Positions 27,610 to 36,145 of a stretch of DNA of 43,408 nt are shown in pieces (position 1 is the first letter of the stretch; every line of letters starts with the position of its first letter). The notes below the pieces were generated by a model. The model did not search any database. It was not told where the DNA came from and was given only the letters and a program-made list of their open reading frames with translations. This DNA is from Acidobacteria bacterium 13_1_20CM_3_53_8 (GTDB lineage Bacteria > Acidobacteriota > Blastocatellia > Pyrinomonadales > Pyrinomonadaceae), in NCBI GenBank assembly GCA_001920415.1, contig MNJR01000117.1, positions 1 to 43,408 on the forward strand, written 5' to 3'. Position numbers and translations under genes: made by a program.

Positions 27610-27666
27610 CCCTCGCTTCTGCCAAAACAAAAAAGGATAGCCAGAAAGGCTATCCTCAAGCGAGGG
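27610..27666 (-). terminator. Nested perfect stem-loops with T tract on the minus strand
   Basis: The inner stem GGATAGCC (27635-27642) pairs perfectly with GGCTATCC (27648-27655) around a 5-base loop. Read on the minus strand it is followed at once by TTTTTTGTTTT, a textbook intrinsic terminator. A second perfect pair, CCCTCGCTT (27610-27618) and AAGCGAGGG (27658-27666), encloses it and could act as a competing structure. The nearest gene it would end is the small Gly-rich gene at 27827-28066. Confidence 0.8.
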
Positions 27667-27724
27667 TTGAAACCAGATGATTAAAGTCTAACGTTTACAC
27701 TGTGATGATTATTACGGCTAAATA

Positions 27725-27809
27725 GAGAGCGACCCATGTTCAGAGTAGAGCTTAAAAGGCTGCGTAGGGTAAGCAGGCTGGAAGCGTCAACTCTAAACGG
27801 GTCGCTCTC
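27725..27809 (-). other. 85-base stem-loop in the 3' region of the small Gly-rich gene
   Basis: GAGAGCGACCC (27725-27735) pairs perfectly with GGGTCGCTCTC (27799-27809), 11 bases. Inside, AGAGT (27742-27746) can pair with ACTCT (27790-27794). It starts 18 bases below the stop codon of the small gene and lies between it and the terminator at 27610-27666. It may be a stabilising 3' element or a separate small RNA. Confidence 0.55.
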
Positions 27810-27826
27810 ATCTCTCATCCGTAAGC

Positions 27827-28066
27827 TTACCTATCCCCGCCTGCGGACTTCTCATCCTCATTTATCTCGCCGGGCTCTTTAGAGGCATCATGGCTTCCCC
27901 CGGCACCACCACTCGCGCCCTTTGTCTGCAAATTTCCGCCAGCTCTAGTATTACTATGTTCGCCCGGCGGAGGTGGAGTAGGTTGGCTACCGCCTTTAGT
28001 TTGCAGATTACCGCCTGCCCTATTATCGATTTCCTGGTTTGCTTGGTTCTCAACTTTGTCTGCCAT
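27827..28066 (-). CDS. Small disordered protein with two copies of the decapeptide RAGGNLQTKG
   Basis: This is a 79-residue, highly hydrophilic, Gly/Asn/Pro-rich protein with no Cys and no hydrophobic core. RAGGNLQTKG occurs twice (about residues 16-25 and 41-50), separated by a linker with PTPPPP. Seven of the ten codons differ synonymously between the copies, so the peptide sequence itself seems to be kept. AAAGGAGAG lies about 10 bases before the ATG, an excellent ribosome site. Two strong stem-loops follow the gene. It lies alone between the TPR-CHAT gene and the large gene at 28538. No family is recognised. A peptide precursor, a protease substrate or a binding scaffold are all open possibilities. 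Confidence 0.7.
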   Translation of the reverse strand: MADKVENQANQEIDNRAGGNLQTKGGSQPTPPPPGEHSNTRAGGNLQTKGASGGAGGSHDASKEPGEINEDEKSAGGDR

Positions 28067-28537
28067 ATCTCATCTCTCCTTTGTTGATTGATAAATTCAA
28101 TGAAGCTTTCCCGAGCAAGGCGACCGATAGAAGGAGGAATCCGGCATCAGGAGCAGCCGCTTTTGCTGCGAGTGCTGCGACGAATTCAGCTTCCTCTATA
28201 TCTAACTGAGGTCGTCCTTCACCCACTAATGCTCGCAGCCCTCAAAGCATTACAACTCGTCAGGCTATTGGTGAGCGCGCATGAAACGATTGTCAGATAG
28301 TAGTGCGCCTCTAATTTCAGTTGTGCTCGTAAATTAGAGCCATGAATCACCTCAACTTTATTAAGGAAGAGCAGCGCGAGTCGCTTAGACAAATCACGCC
28401 AGCACCGAACAATCATTACCGGCTAAATGTAACGTTTTAAGGAGAAAAGCATAGTGAGGAGATGGAAGATTTCGCTCGCGAAGATGCCCAGGCGGGAGTC
28501 TTCCTCGTAAAAAGATGGTGCGGAGTGAAGCGCACCG
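28067..28537. other. Divergent control region between the small Gly-rich gene and the large plus-strand operon
   Basis: No supported long gene is present. A perfect 9-base inverted repeat, CTCTAATTT (28309-28317) and AAATTAGAG (28331-28339), could be an operator or a stem. AAGGAG at 28438-28443 precedes a possible 28-residue leader frame starting at ATG 28462 and ending at 28548, overlapping the start of the next gene. The leader is only a suggestion. Confidence 0.4.
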
Positions 28538-31138
28538 ATGCCGTCTGATGAGCAGGAACCAGCAATGTATGAAGATGATTTAGCTCCGACAGCTCCCCGT
28601 ATCGGTGAGGATGATGACGCGGCTGATGCCGAATTGCGCGCGCCTGTAGACGCGGCTAAAGCTTCGCTTGAGGACGAGGAACGAGCCTCTTCAGCCGATG
28701 AGACCGGCGCGTACGGGCAGGGAGTCGAAGGCGAGGAGGCTTCCGAGGATGATCGTGCCGATTCCTCTACACACGTCTACGAATCGCCCGATGCGACTAT
28801 CCACAACGTCGCAGATGGGCGCGGAGCAACGTTCGCGCGCGACCTCTTCAGTGCCGTTATCAACCTCGGACAGACAAAAGAGCAGACGCAGAAGGATGAA
28901 GATGAAGAGTCGCTGATTGAGCTAACCACGATTCTCCCCTTTAGAACGCCGAACCTGTCGGAACTGGACTCTGAAGAGTTCTCCTTCCACCTCAAGAAGT
29001 TGAAAGAGGAGCGCTTGATTCTGATTAGCTGTCCCAGCCAAGAGGTCTCTATCAACGCAGCCTATGCGCTGGCCGATAATCTGGGCATTCCCTGGGGCGA
29101 GCAGAGGCGTTTGCTTAACGTCGAGCGGGTCGCCAAGGAAAGCAGGACGATGAACCTCTTTTTCCTGAGAAAGAGGAGTGACGGGGTGACGGCAATCATA
29201 TTAAACGCGCTCGGAGAGTTGTCGTGCCCGTCCCTTGATTACTTAATTTTCTCAAACCGTCTTTCCTGGGCCGACTTTCAGGACGACTTGAGGCGAAATA
29301 GTATCTACATGCTCTGCCTCGTTGACTCAAACTATGTCGAGGACAGGTTCAAAGGAGAGCAGCCCGCGCAGCGCTCGGCCAGGGAGTTACAGATCACGCA
29401 CTGGCGCGTATCCTTCCTGCGCCCGTTGTTGCGACATCACTTCCCGGCGCGGGAAGCCGAGCTTGAAGTGAAGATACTTGAAGAGCGGAAGCGCCACTGG
29501 TGGAGTCCGAACGACTGGGAGTTCTATTATGAGATAAAGAGCGAGATAGAGACCGGCAAGCTGCTTGAAACAGTTAACTCGCGCCAGGGAGCGCGACCGC
29601 CCAACCCAATTCACCCACGCACCATCTTCAAAGGCGACGAGCCTCTTCACAACATAATACTGTATGTCGCCACCTTTCTACCGAATCTCTCCCCACGCGA
29701 ATTCCGCAAAGTCACTCACTTGCTGCTGGAGGCACAGGCGAAATCCATGCCTCCAGCCCCGCCCGATCCGGTCGCAGGCGAGAGCATAGAAGCGGCGCAT
29801 ATTCCGAAGAAAAAAGATTCCATGCGGGCGTGGATGGAATCACCGGATGGCGTCCTGCGCGACTGCCGTCTTGTGACTATGCCTCTTAATAATTCCATAA
29901 AGGTCATCGGTTTTGACAATTTTCGCCGGAGGGAGGAGCTACGCGAGTATCTAGAGAGGGACTACAGTCTGTTTCTTGAGCAGCAGTTCGAACGGCTACT
30001 GGGACTCGGCATGCTTTTCAGCCCGTCGGCTAGAGTCGCTGACGGGATGATGCGGCTCGTCATGGAGATGGCGTCTGCTTACCCGGACGATTACGGCGCG
30101 CGATGGCTGGCGGAAACCGTCAAGGGTTTCAAACAGGTTGCTGAGTCAAGCAATGACGCCTCGCATGATTCGGAGACGGACGTGTTCCAGACGCTGGGCG
30201 TAGCGGACTCTGCGCAAGCAAAAAAGCTTGTTTCTCTGCGCGCGTCTGAGTTGCTTCGCAGGATGCTGGAAGCCCCAGGCATGGAGGGCGCAGTTGATAC
30301 TTTCTTCCAACAGCTTATTTCCTCAAAAAATTTCAAGCTTGTATTTGAGATCGTAAAACGACTGCAACTCGCCCCGAATTTCGATGAATTCAGATGGCTC
30401 AAACAGCTAGTGGAAAGAGGAGACCCTGAGACGCGCTCACAGGTTTACGGGTATTTGTTCGGCTACCTGAAAAAAGTTAGGAGTAAGGTCTACCAGATTC
30501 TATGGACTTTGGAGTCGTGGCTGCCTGAGCCAACTAAGCTGGCGGAGTCATATTCAGTCTCGAATAAATATGCCTTGCGACTGCTGCTGGCTTACTGTCT
30601 GGGAACGACCCTCAAGTTTGAAGAGAAGCTTTTCGGCTGTTGGCCTAGCCAGTACCCGCTCTTCTCGTTCAGCGATGTCGAGACAGCCAACCGAAACTTA
30701 GACCTACTGACAAAGTGGCTCTTCCATCCGGGCATGAGCGTTATTTTGCGCGAGCGAAATATCAGTTGGAATAGTGTTGGAGCATTAACGGTCAAGTGGA
30801 TTTTCATTCTTCTGGATCGCGATGAAGCGAGCAGCTCAGACATAGATTGCGGAACAGCATCCACTTCTCCGAATGGCACTACGGCGGAGGGGCAATTCAG
30901 TGCTCTTGATGTACGCGACATCCTGCTGGCTCAAATGGTGCTAAACGCCGAGCAGGTACAGCATCATAGGCTGCTCACTTACTGGGAGGAATCTGTCGAT
31001 AACATGCTCGACGCCATCACGGAAGCGCCCTACGGTAGCGAAGCGCGAGATAGGCTCGTCAGAAGGAGAGATATTCTTGCCGACACGGTGACGAAGTTTA
31101 GAGCTTTGCAATATGAGCTTGGAGGCAGAATTTCCTAG
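28538..31138 (+). CDS. Large hypothetical protein, 866 aa, first gene of the ubiquitin-like island
   Basis: I do not recognise the family. The first 85 or so residues are acidic and disordered (many Asp/Glu/Ala). A short motif, ATIHNVADGRGATFARD, follows. Next comes a region with alternating hydrophobic strands (LKEERLILISCPSQEVSINAAYALADNLGI, YMLCLVDSNYVED) that resembles a nucleotide-binding core but lacks a recognisable Walker A lysine loop. The C-terminal 450 or so residues are helical, with ARWLAETVKGFKQVAESS and FFQQLISSKNFKLVFEIVKRLQ, like an alpha-solenoid. No membrane helix is seen. GGAG lies 12 bases before ATG 28538; ATG 28565 with AGGA before it is an alternative. The next gene starts within a few bases, so the two are surely co-expressed. 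Confidence 0.8.
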   Translation: MPSDEQEPAMYEDDLAPTAPRIGEDDDAADAELRAPVDAAKASLEDEERASSADETGAYGQGVEGEEASEDDRADSSTHVYESPDATIHNVADGRGATFARDLFSAVINLGQTKEQTQKDEDEESLIELTTILPFRTPNLSELDSEEFSFHLKKLKEERLILISCPSQEVSINAAYALADNLGIPWGEQRRLLNVERVAKESRTMNLFFLRKRSDGVTAIILNALGELSCPSLDYLIFSNRLSWADFQDDLRRNSIYMLCLVDSNYVEDRFKGEQPAQRSARELQITHWRVSFLRPLLRHHFPAREAELEVKILEERKRHWWSPNDWEFYYEIKSEIETGKLLETVNSRQGARPPNPIHPRTIFKGDEPLHNIILYVATFLPNLSPREFRKVTHLLLEAQAKSMPPAPPDPVAGESIEAAHIPKKKDSMRAWMESPDGVLRDCRLVTMPLNNSIKVIGFDNFRRREELREYLERDYSLFLEQQFERLLGLGMLFSPSARVADGMMRLVMEMASAYPDDYGARWLAETVKGFKQVAESSNDASHDSETDVFQTLGVADSAQAKKLVSLRASELLRRMLEAPGMEGAVDTFFQQLISSKNFKLVFEIVKRLQLAPNFDEFRWLKQLVERGDPETRSQVYGYLFGYLKKVRSKVYQILWTLESWLPEPTKLAESYSVSNKYALRLLLAYCLGTTLKFEEKLFGCWPSQYPLFSFSDVETANRNLDLLTKWLFHPGMSVILRERNISWNSVGALTVKWIFILLDRDEASSSDIDCGTASTSPNGTTAEGQFSALDVRDILLAQMVLNAEQVQHHRLLTYWEESVDNMLDAITEAPYGSEARDRLVRRRDILADTVTKFRALQYELGGRIS

Positions 31139-31165
31139 ACCATGCTACCAGGACGGGTAAACGCT

Positions 31166-33376
31166 ATGAGACTAACCGACCCTTTATACGCTGTCATACG
31201 CAGAGCGACGAGAGATGCCAGAGCCGCCACGCGCGCGGAGAAGGTCGTCATCCTTGACCCGCGCCGCAGACAAATCGTTGAGGATAACTGGCGCACACGC
31301 AACATTCTGTTTTCTGACTTCGAGTATTACCTGGTGCTGAACACGAACGATCCTCGTAACATGGCACAAGGCAGTGTGCCCGTAAAAGTTAGCGATCTCG
31401 TTACTAATCGGGCGCTCAGCCTGAGCGTCAGCTACAGCGCGACATGCACGCCCGGCAACGAGCAGAGGCTTGCCATAGCCATGTGCGGCGGAACGCGCCC
31501 CGGCGAGATTTTTCACACGTTGATTGCGAAATGGGTGAACGAATTCGCTGGCACACAGCCGGGCGCATTCATAGAGCAATTCTTCAACCGGAAAGATGCT
31601 CTGAAGACCTACATCACGAACCACGCGCTCAGCGAAGCCGGACTGACGCTCGGTGTAGACGTGTCGCCCGATGGGTTAGGAGATGTTAGCCAGGCAATCT
31701 CCGTTGAGTTGAAAGATCTGCCCGTACGCTTGCGGGACAGGGACGCAGGGCAGCAACTAACTCTCAGCACGCAACTCATAATAGACGAGCCGAGCAAGAT
31801 CAACGCTTATCTGTACCAGCCCAGCAATGAGCAGTGGACGACGTGGGTCAGCGAAACTGTTTCCAACTATCTTGCCGAGAACGTCTCATTGGATGAGTTC
31901 TGTACCGGGTTGAACCGAGGACCAGTCTGGGCGGGGCTTATGAGCTACCTGGACAGCGGGCTCAAGATGGCAGGTCGACGCCTAGCCTTCTTACGCCTCG
32001 AAGGCAAATGGGATCGCCAGGGTGAGCGCTTAGAGTTCTATGAGTCGCACATTAACGTGGAGTACAGAATCCAGGGATACAGTGAGCCTATAACCATAAA
32101 ATGCACTGTGCAGATGATCTTACGCAATCGCGCGCTCTTCTTGAACAGCGGAGCGTCCGCGCCGGAAGACTGGCTAAATACCAATCTTCAAGAGGTGGTG
32201 AAGCTGGCTCTCTTCGGTAAGAAATATATTGACCTACTTCTCAGATTCAACTCTCTGGAAAGAGAGATTAAGACTAAACTGAGCTTCAGGGCAGCCGCCA
32301 TCGGTTACGACATTCAGCAACTCATCACCATACCCGATCTGGAAGAGTATACGCTGCTTGAAAACATCACCACTGAGATTTATGAGGAGTTCAGCGCAAA
32401 GGATTCAAGGTCTCGCGTAAAGTTAAAGCTTATTATCATCGCCAGAATTAGACAGCTTCAAGATGTCGCAGACTATCTTAACCGCGACCAAGACGTTCGC
32501 AAGAAGATGAGGGAGGCTATCCTCGAAGAGACGCGGCAGCTACTACACACAATTGACCTGGCGCGCCTCTACATGCGCTTCTATTTCACGGAGAAAGTGG
32601 GCGAGGAGACTGTCGCCAAGTTATTGGAAGACAAGATCAGAGACGTTCTGACCCAGAAATTCAAAGCTGAAATCAGCACAGTCACTTTGCATCTGGAGAC
32701 TCCGTATGATCGCCTGTTAAGGGAGATTGCCCAAAAGATTAGAGTATTCAGTGTGACAATCTCAGGCCCGCGCGACATAGGGGCTGTCACTATTACCGGG
32801 GACTTTCAAGTGCTGGCTATTCATTCGGATTACTGGGAAAAATTTCAGATGATGAATCTGGACCTTGACGAGATTACAGTTCAGCTTGAGAAGAACCTTT
32901 TGTCCGAGATGGAAGCTGTCCCGCTCCTGGCGCTGACATACGAGAGCGCCGAGAGAGCAAGAACTGTGAAGAACTGGGTCAGGGAGGTAGCCAGGAACTA
33001 CGTCCTTGAGACATATGGTCTGGTCATCGAGGTGAGCAACTTGCGACGGCAGATTACGGGGCCTGCATATCTGGACGAGCTATACAGGAGCGAACTGGAA
33101 GCGGACGTGGCGACGGAGAAGTTTAGGATTGACAAGCTACGCAAGCTCAAGCAAGACCGCATCAATCTCTTGACTGCCGGAGTGCCCAAAGCGCAAATAG
33201 AGAAACTGGATGAACAAATCGAGATTTTAGAATCATCTCGCGTTCCCGTCGGCCTGCCTCCGCGCGAAGAGGCCAGGCAATTGTCCGCCGCTGACTCATT
33301 CAGCCTACCTAATTCATCCGGCAACGAGACGCACGCGCCCGATGATGACAAACGTAATATGCCTGGCACTGAATGA
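31166..33376 (+). CDS. Hypothetical protein, about 736 aa, possibly with repeated SPFH/band-7-like domains
   Basis: The family is not recognised. Several segments recall SPFH/stomatin folds. One has VPVKVSDLVTNRALSLSVSYSATC and then a helix. A second has ISVELKDLPVRLRDRDAGQQLTLSTQLIID. A third part, about residues 500-620, has a strand ITGDFQVLAIHSDYWEKFQM followed by helices and YGLVIEVSNLRRQ. The C-terminus is a charged coiled-coil helix (RSELEADVATEKFRIDKLRKLKQDRINLL) and a disordered tail. No membrane helix or signal peptide is seen. ATG 31166 is preferred because AGGACGG lies just upstream; the frame is open to ATG 31142. It follows the 866-residue gene almost without a gap. The SPFH idea is inference and needs structure prediction. 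Confidence 0.75.
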   Translation: MRLTDPLYAVIRRATRDARAATRAEKVVILDPRRRQIVEDNWRTRNILFSDFEYYLVLNTNDPRNMAQGSVPVKVSDLVTNRALSLSVSYSATCTPGNEQRLAIAMCGGTRPGEIFHTLIAKWVNEFAGTQPGAFIEQFFNRKDALKTYITNHALSEAGLTLGVDVSPDGLGDVSQAISVELKDLPVRLRDRDAGQQLTLSTQLIIDEPSKINAYLYQPSNEQWTTWVSETVSNYLAENVSLDEFCTGLNRGPVWAGLMSYLDSGLKMAGRRLAFLRLEGKWDRQGERLEFYESHINVEYRIQGYSEPITIKCTVQMILRNRALFLNSGASAPEDWLNTNLQEVVKLALFGKKYIDLLLRFNSLEREIKTKLSFRAAAIGYDIQQLITIPDLEEYTLLENITTEIYEEFSAKDSRSRVKLKLIIIARIRQLQDVADYLNRDQDVRKKMREAILEETRQLLHTIDLARLYMRFYFTEKVGEETVAKLLEDKIRDVLTQKFKAEISTVTLHLETPYDRLLREIAQKIRVFSVTISGPRDIGAVTITGDFQVLAIHSDYWEKFQMMNLDLDEITVQLEKNLLSEMEAVPLLALTYESAERARTVKNWVREVARNYVLETYGLVIEVSNLRRQITGPAYLDELYRSELEADVATEKFRIDKLRKLKQDRINLLTAGVPKAQIEKLDEQIEILESSRVPVGLPPREEARQLSAADSFSLPNSSGNETHAPDDDKRNMPGTE

Positions 33377-33439
33377 TAAAGCTGACTTCAAACGGTTGTC
33401 GCCAAATCAGGAGTTGCCGCTTTTTGGAGAAGATGCTTA

Positions 33440-34213
33440 TTAATCCCGCCCTTTTTTCTTGGACAACTTATAACCGTCTTCGACAGCGCGCGTTAACTCA
33501 TCTGCCCATTGTTTGATCTTATCAGTCTTCCGTTTCGGTTCAATTTTCCGGCCAACAGGTTTATTTGCTTTTGATTGATTTGGTCTGGGAGCAAGGGAAA
33601 GACGCTTAACCTGCTTCACAAAAGGCTCATTAGGATCAATGCCATCTTTGACAAGCATGGCGAGGGACATATTTGTATACTCTTCTTCCATCCCCACTAA
33701 GGTGCTTGCCATTTTCATGGAGGCTTTCGCCGACAGCCCATTAGCAAACGCTTTATAGAAAGAGGTCGCGAAAGTAATAGCCTGATTATCTGGAATTGCC
33801 TGGTCGGTTCCGATGGTGTAATCAGATAAAGCGCGAAGCAACTCTGCCTGATTCTGTGTATAGCATGAGTTCAAGAAGATAAGACGAATATCCCAATCAA
33901 GACAGCTCAGCAGGTCAGCCAGAGCTTTCATGTCAACCGTCACGCTCTTCCCCAGATCATCCTCAAGAACAATTCCATGACGGTTTCCGTGACCGCAAAA
34001 GTGAATGATCTGCGGCCGGTCTATAAGTAAGGCATCAATAAAGTCCTTCAATCTCGCCGCGAAGCGGGGTACCAGCAGTTTGATGCAATCCGACGGTCTT
34101 CCTGTATCAACTACGTTACTAATCTCGCGGAATTCTTTGTCCAAACGTAACAGCGGGAGGCCGGATGAGGAAGGATTCGCGGAAATAAAAAGCATTTTTA
34201 TTTTGTCGGTCAT
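33440..34213 (-). CDS. Compact CHAT-family cysteine protease
   Basis: This 257-residue protein consists mostly of a CHAT protease domain. The first strand is KMLFISANPSSSGLPLLRLDKEFREI. The catalytic His75 lies in QIIHFCGHGNRHGIVLED, Cys117 in LIFLNSCYTQNQAELL, and AITFATSFYKAFANGLS follows as usual in short CHAT proteins. The C-terminal 50 or so residues are a strongly basic tail (KANKPVGRKIEPKRKTDKIK). ATG 34213 with AAAGG just upstream is preferred; the frame is open to a TTG at 34243. It is the only minus-strand gene in the island and is divergent from the zinc-ribbon/E1 run, with a shared control region of about 300 bases. Its substrate is unknown. Confidence 0.85.
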   Translation of the reverse strand: MTDKIKMLFISANPSSSGLPLLRLDKEFREISNVVDTGRPSDCIKLLVPRFAARLKDFIDALLIDRPQIIHFCGHGNRHGIVLEDDLGKSVTVDMKALADLLSCLDWDIRLIFLNSCYTQNQAELLRALSDYTIGTDQAIPDNQAITFATSFYKAFANGLSAKASMKMASTLVGMEEEYTNMSLAMLVKDGIDPNEPFVKQVKRLSLAPRPNQSKANKPVGRKIEPKRKTDKIKQWADELTRAVEDGYKLSKKKGRD

Positions 34214-34517
34214 GCGTCTTTGCCTTTGAAATTCGCTCACCAACTACCTTGGCGAGGGTTGCAATTATAGCTCATTGCTGACAGCTCGAAGAAGCTTTCT
34301 CGACATCGAGGTGTAATGTTTTGACGTGTCTGCGCATGAGAGATGAAGAGGCAGCATGGAGAGAACGGTACGAGAGGCTCTAAGGACAGAAGTTCTCCTG
34401 CTTTCGCCTCTTCACTCAGCGATTCAACCGAGGGGCGTGCAGGCGGATGCTCTCCCCAGCGCTGCATCAGCAGCTACTGATTTCAGTTGAGAGAAGAGTT
34501 CTAAACACTGCACGGGT
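34214..34517. other. Divergent control region between CHAT and the E1 operon
   Basis: No supported gene is present; a 76-codon minus-strand frame lacks a ribosome site. Short inverted repeats are seen, for example GAGAAC...GTTCTC near 34360-34395 and CTCGACATCGAG near 34300. The region must hold promoters in both directions. I cannot place them firmly. Confidence 0.35.
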
Positions 34518-34832
34518 ATGAGCGGATACTTTCGGCGGATAGTTGAGGCGGTTCGTAACTGGCTCAACAGTGGTAAGGAAGAGAATCACGGCGACCACGG
34601 CATGAGCCGAACGTCCGAGGCCAGCGCCAGGAGAAGCAGGAAAAAGTTTTCAATATTGCGAGAGAGTTTCGGCGGCGGAGAAATTGCCAGCGTTCGCTCA
34701 ACCCGGCGGCGCTTCAATACGGCAGGCGCAACACGCCCCAAGCAATGTCCCAGATGTCGAACGCGCGACGACGTAACGAGGGTCTCAAAGAGTCGTTGGA
34801 TGTGCAAGGCGTGTGAGCATCAGTGGAGATGA
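34518..34832 (+). CDS. Small basic zinc-ribbon protein preceding E1
   Basis: This 104-residue protein has a basic, probably disordered N-terminal part (RRSRKKFSILRES) and a C-terminal zinc ribbon with CPRC (about residues 76-79) and CKAC (about 96-99), the latter in SRWMCKACEHQW. Its stop codon lies 4 bases before the ATG of the E1 gene, so the two should be translationally coupled. The ribosome site is weak. The zinc ribbon could bind nucleic acid or a protein partner. No specific family is recognised. Confidence 0.6.
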   Translation: MSGYFRRIVEAVRNWLNSGKEENHGDHGMSRTSEASARRSRKKFSILRESFGGGEIASVRSTRRRFNTAGATRPKQCPRCRTRDDVTRVSKSRWMCKACEHQWR

Positions 34833-34836
34833 ATGG

Positions 34837-36087
34837 ATGAGCAGGTTTGTTATCAGCCACATATTCGACCCCGACAGCAATCCTTTCGACAGGCAGGAGC
34901 GAATCTCCTGGTGGAGTCAGGAAAATATCAGCCGGGCCAACGTTATGGTCGCTGGGGCGGGCGCTATCGGCAACGAGACCTTGAAGAACCTGGCGCTGCT
35001 CGGCTTCCGAAACTTCTTCATACTGGATTTCGATACTATCTCGACTTCTAACTTGAGTCGCACATTGTTGTTCCGTCCTGAAGATAAGGGGCGAAAAAAG
35101 GCTGAAGTCGCCGCAGAGCGTACGCGCGAGCTTTGCCTCGCTGATAACCCGCGCATTGATTGGTTTCATGGGGACGTAGTCTGGGACCTGGGCACCGGAG
35201 CTTTTCGCGCGATGGACGTTGTGCTTGGCTGCTTAGATAACGCCGAAACGCGATTTGCGATTAACCGGCAATGCTGGCTCGCGCAGACTCCCTGGGTTGA
35301 TGCAGGTATCTACGAGTTGGCCGGAGCCGTCAGCCTCTTTATTCCGGGCAAGCCGCCTTGCTATCAATGCGGCGCGACGAAAGAGCAGCTAGAGGCGGCG
35401 CGCCTGCGCTATTCCTGCGATGACTTCAAGCGCGTCCTGAGTGAACAGGGGAAAGTGGCGACCGTGCAGGTCGCCTCGGCCATAGCTTCCGCGATTCAGG
35501 TGCAGGAGGCCGTGAAGCTCATCTGCGGGCAAGAGGTTGCCGCCGGAAAGAAAATATATTTTCAGGGGAAGAACAATGATTTCAGTCTCTTGAACTATCC
35601 AGTCAACCCGCAATGCACGGCGCACGCGACATACACGGAAGTCACTCCCATCCAGATGAGCTATGAAGCGATGCTTAGAGATTTTTTGGAATTCGTCTCA
35701 CGTGAGGAGCTTTCGGGCAAGGGGGCGACACTCGATTTTCGCGGCGACAGAACTTTTGTCGTGTCCGCACCGTGCCGCCGCCTCTGCGGTCGCTCTGTAG
35801 AGCTTCTCAAGCCAAACTTCCGCGTCTTCGAACATGATGTCATCTGCGCGGACTGTAACGAAAGGGATGATGGTGCGGTCGTCGCTGACGGCGCAACGAA
35901 GCCCAACCAGGTAGCGCCCGGCACCTTCTCGCTGGAGGAAACAGAAGAGCGCATTCTCAGAATGACTTTGCGAGAGCTAGGCGTCCCGCCGCTGCACATC
36001 GTCGCAGTCGCTGACAGAAGCAAGGCTTATCGCTATTACGAGCTTTCGGCTGACGGGCACTCCCTTTTTCCGTCCAGATTCTCGTAG
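34837..36087 (+). CDS. ThiF/E1-like ubiquitin-activating enzyme
   Basis: This 416-residue protein has a ThiF/MoeB/E1-type adenylation domain. Seen are the nucleotide loop VAGAGAIGNE (residues 38-47), the acidic residues in FILDFDTIS (Asp64, Asp66), the arginine motif SNLSRTLLF (Arg75), and GCLDNAETRFAINRQCW. A CYQC knuckle (175-178) resembles the zinc site of such enzymes; its partners may be CRRLC (313-317) or CADC (337-340). Cys194 in YSCDDF or Cys260 could be the thioester residue; this cannot be decided here. The C-terminal 150 residues are an extension of unknown fold. ATG 34837 has GGAGA 8 bases upstream; the frame is open to GTG 34813. The enzyme should activate the ubiquitin-like protein encoded next. 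Confidence 0.9.
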   Translation: MSRFVISHIFDPDSNPFDRQERISWWSQENISRANVMVAGAGAIGNETLKNLALLGFRNFFILDFDTISTSNLSRTLLFRPEDKGRKKAEVAAERTRELCLADNPRIDWFHGDVVWDLGTGAFRAMDVVLGCLDNAETRFAINRQCWLAQTPWVDAGIYELAGAVSLFIPGKPPCYQCGATKEQLEAARLRYSCDDFKRVLSEQGKVATVQVASAIASAIQVQEAVKLICGQEVAAGKKIYFQGKNNDFSLLNYPVNPQCTAHATYTEVTPIQMSYEAMLRDFLEFVSREELSGKGATLDFRGDRTFVVSAPCRRLCGRSVELLKPNFRVFEHDVICADCNERDDGAVVADGATKPNQVAPGTFSLEETEERILRMTLRELGVPPLHIVAVADRSKAYRYYELSADGHSLFPSRFS

Positions 36088-36145
36088 GAGGCGATTGATT
36101 CGATGGTGATTTCAAACCTTATTACTACCAAGCGAGGAGAGCTTT

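Noticed and set aside
34237-34467. 76-codon minus-strand frame upstream of the CHAT gene
   Set aside because: No ribosome site, odd composition, and it occupies the divergent promoter region.
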